From Holophagae bacterium (lineage in GTDB: Bacteria > Acidobacteriota > Thermoanaerobaculia > Thermoanaerobaculales > Sulfomarinibacteraceae), in the NCBI GenBank assembly GCA_030637505.1, contig DAOWGJ010000177.1, positions 1 to 19,457 on the forward strand: 19,457 bases of DNA, written 5' to 3'. A program made the position numbers and the translations under genes. Shown piece by piece: positions 7,755 through 15,030 of this stretch. Every line of letters begins with the position of its first letter. Within the stretch, counting starts at the first letter, position 1. The notes under the pieces were generated by a model, which worked only from the letters and a program-made list of their open reading frames with translations, made no database searches and had not been told where the DNA came from.

Positions 7755-8945
7755 ATGATCAAACCCCATGGATCCGCAGAACTCAAACCCCTTTACGTCG
7801 CCGACGAGGGTCGTCGCGCCGAACTGATCGCTGAGGCCAAAGGCCTGAAGTCAATCATCGTTTCGTCCGCCGCCGCAGCCAACGCGGTGATGATGGGCGC
7901 GGGCTATTTCAACCCTCTGCAGGGCTACATGACCCTTGACGATGCTTTGAGCGTCGCCGAAACGATGCAGACGACCGACGGCCTCTTCTGGCCGGTGCCG
8001 GTGCTCAACGTCGTTCGGGATGCCGACGGCATCACAGCCGGCATGAAGATCGCCCTCAAAGACCCCAACGTCGAAGGGAACCCCGTTCTGGCGATTCAGA
8101 CCGTCGATTCGGTCGAAACGGCCACTCCGGAGCAGATGGAACTGATGACCTCCAAGGTCTTCGGGACGACCGACCCGGCCCATCCCGGCGTCGGCGCCTT
8201 CAACTCATCAGGTTCCGTGCTTCTCTCCGGACCGATCGAGGTCCTCAACTTCTCGTATTTCGAGACCGACTTCCCCGAGACCTTCCGCACGGCGGTTCAA
8301 ATCCGGGATCTCATCGCGGCCAACGGTTGGTCGAAGATCGTCGCCTTCCAGACCCGCAACCCGATGCACCGGGCCCACGAAGAGCTGGTTCGCATGGCGA
8401 TGGAGCGCGAAGGCGCCGACGGTGCGATCATCCACATGCTGCTCGGCAAGCTCAAGGCCGGCGACATTCCCGCCGATGTGCGTGACGCCTCGATCCGCAC
8501 GATGGTCGACCTCTACTTTCCCCCCAACAGCGTTGAGGTCACCGGCTACGGATTCGACATGCTCTACGCCGGCCCGCGAGAGGCCGTTCTGCACGCCGTC
8601 TTCCGGCAGAACATGGGCGCCACCCACCTGATCGTAGGCCGCGACCACGCAGGCGTCGGTGACTACTACGGGCCCTTCGACGCACAGGCGATCTTCCGCG
8701 ACCAGGTTCCCGAAGGCTCGCTTGAACTCTCCATCTTCGAGGCGGACCACACGGCCTTCTCGACGAAGCTCGGCAAGGTGATCATGATGAACGAAGCCCC
8801 CGAGGGCCACACACCGGCCGACTTCGTCTTTCTTTCGGGCACCAAGGTCCGTGAGATGCTTTCCAACGGTGAGGCCCTGCCCGAGGAATTCGCTCGACCC
8901 GAGGTCGCCAAGATCTTGATGGAGCATTATCAGTCGAACGCGTAA
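7755..8945 (+). CDS. sat: Sulfate adenylyltransferase (ATP sulfurylase), Sat type
   Basis: This 396-residue enzyme interconverts sulfate plus ATP with APS plus pyrophosphate. The start at 7755 is set by AAGGAG at 7740-7745; the frame stays open upstream, but that part is not family-like. Nucleotide-binding signatures are intact: Q-T-R-N-P-M-H-R-A-H-E (199-209), G-R-D-H-A-G-V-G (295-302) and the C-terminal LSGTKVREML (360-369). In many Sat proteins a Cys/His metal cluster lies just before that last motif. Here the corresponding stretch (about 328-357) has no Cys, and the whole protein contains none. That form occurs, as I recall, in some dissimilatory or sulfur-oxidiser-type enzymes, but direction cannot be decided from one gene. 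No APS reductase, APS kinase or sulfate transporter is adjacent, so it is a stand-alone gene. Confidence 0.96.
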   Translation: MIKPHGSAELKPLYVADEGRRAELIAEAKGLKSIIVSSAAAANAVMMGAGYFNPLQGYMTLDDALSVAETMQTTDGLFWPVPVLNVVRDADGITAGMKIALKDPNVEGNPVLAIQTVDSVETATPEQMELMTSKVFGTTDPAHPGVGAFNSSGSVLLSGPIEVLNFSYFETDFPETFRTAVQIRDLIAANGWSKIVAFQTRNPMHRAHEELVRMAMEREGADGAIIHMLLGKLKAGDIPADVRDASIRTMVDLYFPPNSVEVTGYGFDMLYAGPREAVLHAVFRQNMGATHLIVGRDHAGVGDYYGPFDAQAIFRDQVPEGSLELSIFEADHTAFSTKLGKVIMMNEAPEGHTPADFVFLSGTKVREMLSNGEALPEEFARPEVAKILMEHYQSNA

Positions 8946-8991
8946 AGCGGCAGCCGGCAGGCGCCAGGGCCAAAGAACCCCAGACGGGACG

Positions 8992-9065
8992 TGCCTGGTG
9001 CGGCTTTCTTCACCGGGCAGACCTTCAGAACAAGACGACGCTGCGGAGAAAGCCGACACCTGGCA
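8992..9065. repeat. Imperfect hairpin 1 downstream of sat
   Basis: Bases 8992-9011 pair with 9045-9065. TGCCTGGTG faces CACCTGGCA with one mismatch, and CGGCTTTCTTC (9001-9011) faces GGAGAAAGCCG (9045-9055) with one G-T wobble. A single A (9056) bulges. The loop is about 33 bases. It begins 47 bases after the sat stop codon. Confidence 0.55.
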
Positions 9066-9107
9066 ATCCACGGCGGACATGTCAACGATCGAGTCTCCCG
9101 GCTGCGG

Positions 9108-9183
9108 TGTAGGTCGCCGAGGTCATTTTCTCAAGGGGCGGCCTACATCCCAGTTCGAACAATGCTGCCCCTTGAGGAAAATG
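9108..9183. repeat. Hairpin 2 with a mutually exclusive alternative stem
   Basis: Stem A: 9124-9142 pairs with 9164-9183 over 19 base pairs (CATTTTC-TCAAGGGGCGGC facing GCTGCCCCTTGAGGAAAATG), with one bulge and one wobble. Stem B: TGTAGGTCGCC (9108-9118) pairs with GGCGGCCTACA (9137-9147) over 11 base pairs with one wobble. The right side of stem B overlaps the left side of stem A, so only one can form at a time. It could be a 3'-end RNA element or a small RNA. The function is unknown. Confidence 0.5.
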
Positions 9184-9272
9184 CACCGAGCGGGAGCGAC
9201 CGGCAAGTCTTCGGGGCTGACGTCGAACTCAATGCGCTTCCGAAGGCCGAGGTTGGGGGTCAGGGGCCGGAC

Positions 9273-11525
9273 TCAGCGACCCATCTCTCTCGCGTACTCG
9301 GCCAGATTTCTCCAGAACCTCAGGTTCTCCGGCACGCCGCCGTCGTTGCTCAACATTCCCAGATCGGCCAATACCAGGACCTGGCCGTCGTCAATGTCGC
9401 GCAACAGAACCGCCGTTTCGCCATTCAAACGAGCCAGCACCCTGCCACTGCTGTGGGTCAGTGACACGCCGTTGTCGGGCGCCATCGCGATCGCTGTGAC
9501 CCCGTCAACCAGGGGATGGGTCGCCGTAACGACCGCTTCAAGCCCTGCCATCGCCCCTGAGTGGAACTCGATGTTGAATCGATCGGCCAACGGATTGAGG
9601 TCCGACCAGTCTTCGTTGGCCTCGTAGACGTAGTTGTAGTACTTGAGACGGTTGGCGCTGTTGGTCAGGACCAGGAACCCCCCACCCCTGGCATAGGCCT
9701 CCAGCGCGTCGACCTCCGGTTCGGTGAAGGCCTCGTCATAGCTATCAACATCACCGTCGACACTCGGGTAATCGTGGACCGGCAGCACAATGACCACCTC
9801 GGCGCCCTCGAGATCTGCGGAGGTGACATTTCGACCATAGGGGACCATGTCCACATCGAATCCTTCCCAGGCCAACGTCATCCCGAACTCAATGAAGTGC
9901 GTCGGTGTCATGTGAGCACTTTCCGTATGACTGGCAACGAAGACAGCACGACGGTCCGGCGCAGGCGTGACCTTCAAGGGAGGATCCTCACGACCGGTCT
10001 CCATCGCCGCCGCAACGGCGGTCTTCGCCATATCGACCACCGTGCCCGCCTCGGTTTGGGCCAGTTCAACCGTTTCATACGGATCGTGCATGTGACCGGC
10101 GTAGTGCACTTCGGTCGGGTTGGTGGGATCGAAGAATATCAAGTTGGCATTCGGAACGTCCCAGGCGCTGTAGTTGGTGTTGTCGGAGACCAGACCCCAA
10201 TAGTCCAGGGGATTGGCGTAGACACCCATCGAGTCGGCCAACCCGGCCAGGTAGTCGGGCCACGGAGTCTGGGCGTTACCGAACCGTCCGTAGGACCACG
10301 TCTCCAGGTTGAGGTATGGGTTAATGCCGTCGAGCGGGACACTGAGACAATCGACCTGCAACACGGCCAGGGTGCGGTCCAACAGATCCTGATGGCCGGC
10401 AATGAAGTGGGACGATCCATAGAGGCCGCGCTCGTGGCTGCCATACCAGACCAGGTAGAGATCAACCGGGGGAATCGCCTTGGCGACCTCTAACGCCTGG
10501 GCCACTTCCAGGACGACGACAGATCCGCTGCCGTCATCAATCCCTCCGGGAGAGTTGGGCGAGTCGATGTGGGCCCCGATGATCACCGCCCGCGAGTGGT
10601 CGACTCCGGGAATCCTCGCCATCAAATTCTCTGAAAACCCCGGCGAGAAGACGTCCATGTCCCAGGTCAAACACACCGACTCCACTCGGCCGAAATCACC
10701 CCAACCGTAGATTCCCGCCACGTCGAGATCCTCGAGGCGAATGGTCAGAATCGGCGGCAGGGTGTCGTCGAATGCGGTCCACACGGGCAGATCTCCGGCA
10801 AAGGTCCCGTGACTTTCCCCGTTTCGATTCGAGAATATCGTCACCGGCACGATACCGCTTGGGTTGAGGTCGAGGATCGATCGAGCCCGGGTCCACGCCA
10901 GATCCCATCCCTGAATCGACCGGTCGATCAGAGCAAAATCAACAATGACAATCTGCCCGTTGAGGTCCGGCAACGATGCCAGATCAGCTTCGGTGCGTAC
11001 GATGATCGGCGCGCCTTCAACGACGACTGGATCGGGTTCGTTATCGTTAACCACTCCGTCGGAATCGAAGAGCAACGCCCGGTTCAAATAGTCCCGGTGC
11101 CCTGAGATACCAAACGCAGGGACCTCGATCGCGACGCCGTTGACGACAAATTCGACTCGAGTGTCCCGAAAATCCGTCCCCGAAAACGTGTGGAATGGCT
11201 GCCTTTCAATCTGCAGGCCTCGAGACATCAGGTGCCGCATACTCTCAAGGCGCGCCTGGACAAGATCCATTGCTTGTTTTTCACCAACACTGGCTGAATT
11301 CCGCCATCCAGCGAAAGGTCGAATCGTCGTCAGATTCTCCAGGTTTTCGAAGAGCGAGGCCTCCGAGACGCCGTCGTACGGGGTCGGCCCAACACGGCCT
11401 TCCGGCTGTCTCGGGCCCGCATCTTCCTGGGCGACAACGATCGACCCGAGATCACCATCAGAGGCCAGGCCGCCCGAGCAGAGCAGCAGTACCAGGAAAC
11501 CCATCATCATCGTGACCTTGGGCAT
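9273..11525 (-). CDS. Exported M28-family (Zn aminopeptidase-like) protein with extra C-terminal domain
   Basis: This is a 750-residue exported protein; AAGGGGGA precedes the ATG at 11525 and a signal peptide covers about 1-21. Residues about 165-275 may be a PA-like insert. The M28 domain is about 295-510. The metal ligands are readable: H319/D321 (GAHIDSP), D330 (GGIDDGSG), E365, D392 (LQVD) and H480 (HMHDPYET). The usual Glu-Glu pair (catalytic base, then ligand) is here G-S-H-E-R-G-L, so the base position is His364. The protein may therefore be inactive or altered. Residues about 523-750 form an additional alpha/beta domain resembling ThuA- or glutamine-amidotransferase-like folds (VFVASH; GAEVVIVLPVHDY; YARGGGFLVLTNS). 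This tail is not part of typical aminopeptidases. It is divergent from a beta-barrel gene and converges with sat. Confidence 0.9.
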   Translation of the reverse strand: MPKVTMMMGFLVLLLCSGGLASDGDLGSIVVAQEDAGPRQPEGRVGPTPYDGVSEASLFENLENLTTIRPFAGWRNSASVGEKQAMDLVQARLESMRHLMSRGLQIERQPFHTFSGTDFRDTRVEFVVNGVAIEVPAFGISGHRDYLNRALLFDSDGVVNDNEPDPVVVEGAPIIVRTEADLASLPDLNGQIVIVDFALIDRSIQGWDLAWTRARSILDLNPSGIVPVTIFSNRNGESHGTFAGDLPVWTAFDDTLPPILTIRLEDLDVAGIYGWGDFGRVESVCLTWDMDVFSPGFSENLMARIPGVDHSRAVIIGAHIDSPNSPGGIDDGSGSVVVLEVAQALEVAKAIPPVDLYLVWYGSHERGLYGSSHFIAGHQDLLDRTLAVLQVDCLSVPLDGINPYLNLETWSYGRFGNAQTPWPDYLAGLADSMGVYANPLDYWGLVSDNTNYSAWDVPNANLIFFDPTNPTEVHYAGHMHDPYETVELAQTEAGTVVDMAKTAVAAAMETGREDPPLKVTPAPDRRAVFVASHTESAHMTPTHFIEFGMTLAWEGFDVDMVPYGRNVTSADLEGAEVVIVLPVHDYPSVDGDVDSYDEAFTEPEVDALEAYARGGGFLVLTNSANRLKYYNYVYEANEDWSDLNPLADRFNIEFHSGAMAGLEAVVTATHPLVDGVTAIAMAPDNGVSLTHSSGRVLARLNGETAVLLRDIDDGQVLVLADLGMLSNDGGVPENLRFWRNLAEYAREMGR

Positions 11526-11625
11526 GACCGTCCCCCTTACTCCCTCGTTGAAATACCGATTGGAGGCGCCCAGGGTTTCAACAACCTCATGGTATTCTCA
11601 ATAGAAGCCACAAAGGGAGTTGTCC

Positions 11626-12144
11626 ATGCGTCTCGTCATCCCCTCCGCCCTGATCCTGATCCTCTGTGCGGCAGCTGCGCCTGCGAGTGCAGTGGGTTTT
11701 GATTTCGGTATCGCCGCAGGAGCACAATTCAACGGCGACATTTCAGACCTCGACCTCAATACCGACGATGGTTTCAGCCTGGGGCTGGAGCTGATGTTCG
11801 AGATCCCGATCGTCAAGCTCGGCGTCGGCTATGAGTATGGATTCCCGCGCGACACCGACGGCCTTGTGTCCGATATCGAATACCACCTGGTTTACGGCAT
11901 CGGACGGGTCCATTTCCTTGGACCGGTATACGTCATGGCACGCGTGGGCTATGCCGATGTCAGCGCCGAAGTTCCCGACCTGAAGGAGTCCAATTCGGCG
12001 GTGTCGTGGAGCGCTGGATTTGGGGTCAAGATCTCCAAATTCAAGCTCGAGGCGATGTACAGCGATTTCGACATCGAGGTCAGCCAGGCCGGAGGTTCGG
12101 TACCCTACACCAATTACTCCGCCCGACTGATTTATTCATTCTGA
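11626..12144 (+). CDS. Outer-membrane beta-barrel protein
   Basis: This is a 172-residue protein with an N-terminal signal peptide (about 1-22, ending APASA). Alternating amphipathic strands (GFDFGIAAGAQF, VKLGVGYEYGF, YVMARVGYADV, KLEAMYSDFDI) follow, and the last residue is Phe (LIYSF), the usual beta-barrel assembly signal. The size fits a small eight-stranded OmpX/OmpW-like barrel. AGGGAG at 11614-11619 supports the ATG at 11626; a TTG at 11620 is less likely. The EthD-like gene starts 23 bp downstream in the same direction, so the two may be co-transcribed. No ligand or specific function can be assigned. Confidence 0.88.
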   Translation: MRLVIPSALILILCAAAAPASAVGFDFGIAAGAQFNGDISDLDLNTDDGFSLGLELMFEIPIVKLGVGYEYGFPRDTDGLVSDIEYHLVYGIGRVHFLGPVYVMARVGYADVSAEVPDLKESNSAVSWSAGFGVKISKFKLEAMYSDFDIEVSQAGGSVPYTNYSARLIYSF

Positions 12145-12167
12145 TCTGAGTCCAGACAGGAGGTCCT

Positions 12168-12524
12168 ATGCTCAAATTCGTTCAGTGCATCAAAGGCCAA
12201 CCGGACATCGAACTCTATGAATTCCGGCAATACTGGGGTGATTACTGCACACGCTTCAGCGACTTCCTCAAGGGCCACGGAATCGCCCGAGTCGACTTCA
12301 GCACCGCTTTGGCCGTGGAGGACACCCTCAAGATCATGGTGGAACGGGGCACGCGCCAACCCTACGACGGCATGGTCGAGGTCTATTTCGAGAATGCCGG
12401 CGTGCTCCGTCAGCTTTTGGAAAAACCTGATTTCCAGGGCGGCCTCTCGCAGATTCAGGCGCTCCAAGAGGAGTTCATCGATTTGGAACACTCGACGTTC
12501 TTCTTCGCCATGGATGACGGATAG
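12168..12524 (+). CDS. EthD-like dimeric alpha-beta barrel protein
   Basis: This is a 118-residue cytoplasmic protein of the EthD / dimeric alpha-beta barrel superfamily. It begins with a first strand MLKFVQCIK, followed by the helix ELYEFRQYWGDYCTRF, equivalent to the family's EEFRRYWLEVH. Later come the strand GMVEVYFEN and a helix with a phenylalanine-rich end (STFFFAM). EthD relatives are found near ether- or aromatic-degrading enzymes, but most have unknown roles. A very strong ribosome site (AGGAGGTCC) precedes the ATG. It follows the beta-barrel gene by 23 bp. The next gene is convergent, with a 47-bp gap holding no clear terminator. Confidence 0.82.
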   Translation: MLKFVQCIKGQPDIELYEFRQYWGDYCTRFSDFLKGHGIARVDFSTALAVEDTLKIMVERGTRQPYDGMVEVYFENAGVLRQLLEKPDFQGGLSQIQALQEEFIDLEHSTFFFAMDDG

Positions 12525-12571
12525 GCTGCGCGACCGATTGGTCAGTCGCTTTGAGGTTCTGGCTCCGATAG

Positions 12572-14038
12572 TCAGTCTTTCACGGACTCGCGATCCAGAT
12601 CTCGCTTGAGGTTTTCTTCGTACAAACCCAGAGCGATCACGTATGCGCGAATGTCTCTGACATAGTCCACCGGTTCCCGACCAACCGTTTGTGCAACAAC
12701 CAGTTCGACGTTGTCGAACCACTGATTGGGATCAAGACCGCGATCGGCCGCTTCCTTTCGGGCGCTGACAACGCGCCTCGGCCCGGCGTTGTACGCGGCC
12801 AGGGAAAAATTCAACCGGCTGGACGCAGAGATCCCTGAGTCCGAGAAATAGCGATCTCTGACGAAGGCCAGGTATTTGACCCCGGCGTGGATGTTGTTCT
12901 CCAAAGTCTCGATGTTCTTCATGCCGACGTTGGGATCGGCCGCGGTGGACGGCTTGATTTGCATGATGCCGACGGCGCCGGCCCGACTTCGTTTGCCATT
13001 GTCGAGCCTTGACTCGCGAAATGCCTGGGCGACAAGATCCATCCAGTCGAATTCGTAAAGGGTGGCGTATTTCTGGAACAACTCGACCATTTCGTGAGTT
13101 GCTCCCTCGATAGCGGCACTGGGATCTTTGAGCCACCGGCTCTTGTTGAAATACCTCGTAAACAGCATATTCCCCAGAAGGGTGCCTTTCTTGTTGGACC
13201 GGATGAACCGGTTCAAGGACTCGAGCAACTGAGGGTTTCCGGTCCTGACCGCCACGGCCAGCGTTCCCCCGGAAGAAATCGTCAGATCGGTCCGAATCAC
13301 CAAATTCGGCATCACTTTCGCCCAAGACTCCACAAGGTGGCGATCGGCGACGGTCAGGTCGACAATCCCCGCGTTTACCATCTCCAGGATGTCTTCGGTC
13401 GCCAGACGGGTCCCAATCGTTCGGATCACCGGCGGTTTAAGCCCACGCCGAGGAAACGCCTCGCTGATCTCCTTGAGATGTACCTCATAGCTCGAGTGTG
13501 TTCGAAGGGTGATCGTCCTCCCTGCGAGATCGTCCAAATTCTTGAGCCCCTCGACCCGACGGTGATGCACGATGACCTCGTCAACACCGGTCATATAAGG
13601 GTCAGAAAAGACAATCCCTTGCTCTCGGGACGGGAGTACGGTCATCCCCCCGATGGCGATGTCTCCACGGCCGGCCTTGAGCTCCGGAAGCAAGGCTCCG
13701 AATGGCTTCGGAACCCATACTATCCGCACCCGTTCCGACCATTTCCGGTCGGCGTTGAGCTTCTTCTCGAAGGCCCCCATCCACTCGACATCGAACCCTC
13801 TCAAATCCTTCCGGTCGAAGAAGAAATTGGTGCGGGAGGGCGATACGAGAACCCTGATGAGTCCCCGGTCCAGCATCCCCTCCAGGTCCCCGGTCCACGG
13901 CGCTCTCACCTTGGGGTTGGCAAGATCCTGCCCCTGGGCGTTTGATTCTCCTGCAGCCACGTGCGCAACGACGACGCCGATGATCAGGATAGCAATCGGG
14001 GCAACCCGCCTCAGACGCATTCTCAGTCGGCTCTTCAT
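12572..14038 (-). CDS. MltF-like lytic transglycosylase (solute-binding domain plus SLT domain)
   Basis: This is a 488-residue periplasmic murein lyase that cleaves peptidoglycan glycan strands to 1,6-anhydro ends. A membrane-spanning signal covers about 12-32. There is no lipobox, so it is either anchored by an uncleaved helix or secreted. Residues about 58-300 form a family-3 solute-binding domain (GLIRVLVSPSR; LRGFDVEWMGAF; GDIAIGGMTVLPSR). The SLT catalytic domain follows, about 315-480. Catalytic Glu342 is in A-F-R-E-S-R-L-D, with GIMQI (357-361) and AYNAGP (415-420). The two-domain layout matches MltF, in which the solute-binding domain responds to muropeptides. Its ATG overlaps the stop of the upstream CBS-HEPN gene (ATGA at 14038-14035), indicating translational coupling. 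The symbol mltF is withheld because the lipoprotein signal is missing. Confidence 0.92.
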   Translation of the reverse strand: MKSRLRMRLRRVAPIAILIIGVVVAHVAAGESNAQGQDLANPKVRAPWTGDLEGMLDRGLIRVLVSPSRTNFFFDRKDLRGFDVEWMGAFEKKLNADRKWSERVRIVWVPKPFGALLPELKAGRGDIAIGGMTVLPSREQGIVFSDPYMTGVDEVIVHHRRVEGLKNLDDLAGRTITLRTHSSYEVHLKEISEAFPRRGLKPPVIRTIGTRLATEDILEMVNAGIVDLTVADRHLVESWAKVMPNLVIRTDLTISSGGTLAVAVRTGNPQLLESLNRFIRSNKKGTLLGNMLFTRYFNKSRWLKDPSAAIEGATHEMVELFQKYATLYEFDWMDLVAQAFRESRLDNGKRSRAGAVGIMQIKPSTAADPNVGMKNIETLENNIHAGVKYLAFVRDRYFSDSGISASSRLNFSLAAYNAGPRRVVSARKEAADRGLDPNQWFDNVELVVAQTVGREPVDYVRDIRAYVIALGLYEENLKRDLDRESVKD

Positions 14039-14865
14039 GATGACGTCACCTCCAAAACCCGGTCCATCGACCGGGCCAGAGTCACGATCGTTTCCAGATT
14101 ACCGGCGACGATATCCTGGCTATGGGCCAGGTTATTCCGCAGCTTTTGGAGGTTCCGTACAACCTCCTTGGCTCGGGTCCGCGACTCGAACCCCATTTCC
14201 AGGCGAATGGACTCGTCCTTGAAGAGGATCAGCCCCTTGTCGCCGAACTGCAGGCAGTCCGCCAGGTCGAGGTGTTCGTTTCTCCGGGTTCGTTCCTGGT
14301 GCAGCTGACGCGCAGCCTCCAGGCGGGCCGGGGTGATCATCCCGTGCCAAGCGTCCCCCGTGAACCGGTCCTTGAGCACTCTCGTGAAGGTCTCTTCAAC
14401 CAGAGTTACCAAACCGAAGAGCCACATCCGTACCGGAGCTTTTTGAAGGTCAGCCCGGGTGATAATTCCGCCCACACCCCCAAATGCGGTAACGAAGACC
14501 CGGGGCGTGCACCCCAATCGGGCGATCACGTCGCTGAGAGGCGCTTCCGAGGACACCACGGCGCTCTCAAAAAAACTCCGAAGGTGGTCAATGCACTGCC
14601 CCTCGCCCAGGTCCTCTTTGAGACACCACCCGGACAACGCCCCGGCGATTCGAATACCGGCCACGTTGAAATCCAGGATTTCCATTTCCCGCGCCGCCTC
14701 CACCGCCGATGTCGGAGCGTCCCAGGACACCAGAGGTTCGGCGATGTCCGCCGCAGTGAACCCGGTCCTGAAGAACCGGTGCAGTTGAAGCATTGGCCTT
14801 GGCGGCTGTCCCTCACCAGGCCGGCCATCACCTGAACCCCCGGAGGCAGATATCAAATCACTCAT
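14035..14865 (-). CDS. CBS-domain protein with C-terminal HEPN-like domain
   Basis: This is a 276-residue cytoplasmic protein. The N-terminal 25 residues are Gly/Pro-rich. Two CBS-like repeats follow at about 40-90 (DIAEPLVSW...VAGIRI...GWCLKEDL) and 105-143 (PLSDVIARL...VFVTAFGGVGGIITRADL). CBS pairs usually bind adenine nucleotides. The C-terminal helical region (about 148-276) carries K-L-R-N-N-L-A-H-S-Q. Its Arg243 and His248 match the R-x4-H motif of HEPN domains, many of which are ribonucleases. The helix before it (WLFGLVTLVEETFTRVL) also fits a HEPN bundle. RNase activity is inference. The ATG at 14865 has no properly spaced ribosome site but follows a TAGAAT box by 8 bases; a GTG at 14871 or a later ATG is possible. 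It is coupled to the MltF-like gene. Confidence 0.75.
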   Translation of the reverse strand: MSDLISASGGSGDGRPGEGQPPRPMLQLHRFFRTGFTAADIAEPLVSWDAPTSAVEAAREMEILDFNVAGIRIAGALSGWCLKEDLGEGQCIDHLRSFFESAVVSSEAPLSDVIARLGCTPRVFVTAFGGVGGIITRADLQKAPVRMWLFGLVTLVEETFTRVLKDRFTGDAWHGMITPARLEAARQLHQERTRRNEHLDLADCLQFGDKGLILFKDESIRLEMGFESRTRAKEVVRNLQKLRNNLAHSQDIVAGNLETIVTLARSMDRVLEVTSS

Positions 14866-14904
14866 CTCCACACATTCTACGCAAGATGGTCAGGAAAGCT
14901 ATTG

Positions 14905-14928
14905 GCCGTTAGCCGTTAGCTTTGAGCC
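14905..14928. repeat. Short heptamer repeat (GCCGTTA x2, GCTTTGA)
   Basis: Two exact copies of GCCGTTA (14905-14911, 14912-14918) are followed by GCTTTGA and GCC. The pattern fits the GCTNTCA heptamers seen at 16.3 and 16.6 kb. It lies in the divergent region between the CBS-HEPN and BrkB genes. Confidence 0.4.
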
Positions 14929-14993
14929 ACTCATCCTCAGGCAGATTCGAAAAATTGAGGGAAAAACGAAGATCACAGCCAACAGCAGCCCGA

Positions 14994-15012
14994 CGGAGCC
15001 GGAACGGCTCCG
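14994..15012. promoter_or_regulatory. Perfect 8-bp palindrome over the expected -35 region of brkB
   Basis: CGGAGCCG (14994-15001) and CGGCTCCG (15005-15012) are exact reverse complements around GAA. The site ends 6 bp before the TACAAT box and covers the place where a -35 would lie, where no -35 consensus is seen. An operator or activator site is plausible. A chance GC-rich hairpin is the alternative. Confidence 0.35.
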
Positions 15013-15018
15013 GTGGGC

Positions 15019-15024
15019 TACAAT
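15019..15024 (+). promoter_or_regulatory. Putative -10 box (TACAAT) for a leaderless brkB transcript
   Basis: TACAAT matches the -10 consensus at 5 of 6 positions and ends 6 bases before the ATG at 15031, with no ribosome site between. Transcription would therefore begin at about the start codon. Confidence 0.45.
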
Positions 15025-15030
15025 TACCCC

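Larger units (their letters stand above)
8946..9272. other. Gene-free 327-bp region between convergent sat and M28 peptidase genes, rich in inverted repeats
   Basis: I see no credible coding sequence here. The plus-strand open frames lack ribosome sites and continue as antisense into the peptidase gene. The stretch holds two long imperfect hairpins and a competing third one, listed separately. No T-run follows any of them, so they are not simple intrinsic terminators. Confidence 0.6.

Noticed and set aside
8208..9080. 290-codon open frame on the minus strand
   Set aside because: It is antisense to sat for most of its length. The sat signatures on the plus strand are unambiguous.
9124..9183. 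Intrinsic terminator or integron attC-like site
   Set aside because: There is no T-run on either strand after the stem, and the arms lack the conserved attC core sequences. It was kept only as an unexplained hairpin.
9561..10493. 310-codon open frame on the plus strand
   Set aside because: It is antisense to the M28 peptidase gene. It is Val/Gly/Arg-rich with no recognisable domain.
12535..12577. Direct repeat CCGATTGGTCAGTC / CCGATAGTCAGTC between the EthD-like and MltF-like genes
   Set aside because: It has only two short imperfect copies, one running into the end of the lytic transglycosylase gene, with no stem or T-run. It is probably chance.
13094..13945. 283-codon open frame on the plus strand
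   Set aside because: It is antisense to the lytic transglycosylase gene and has no motifs.
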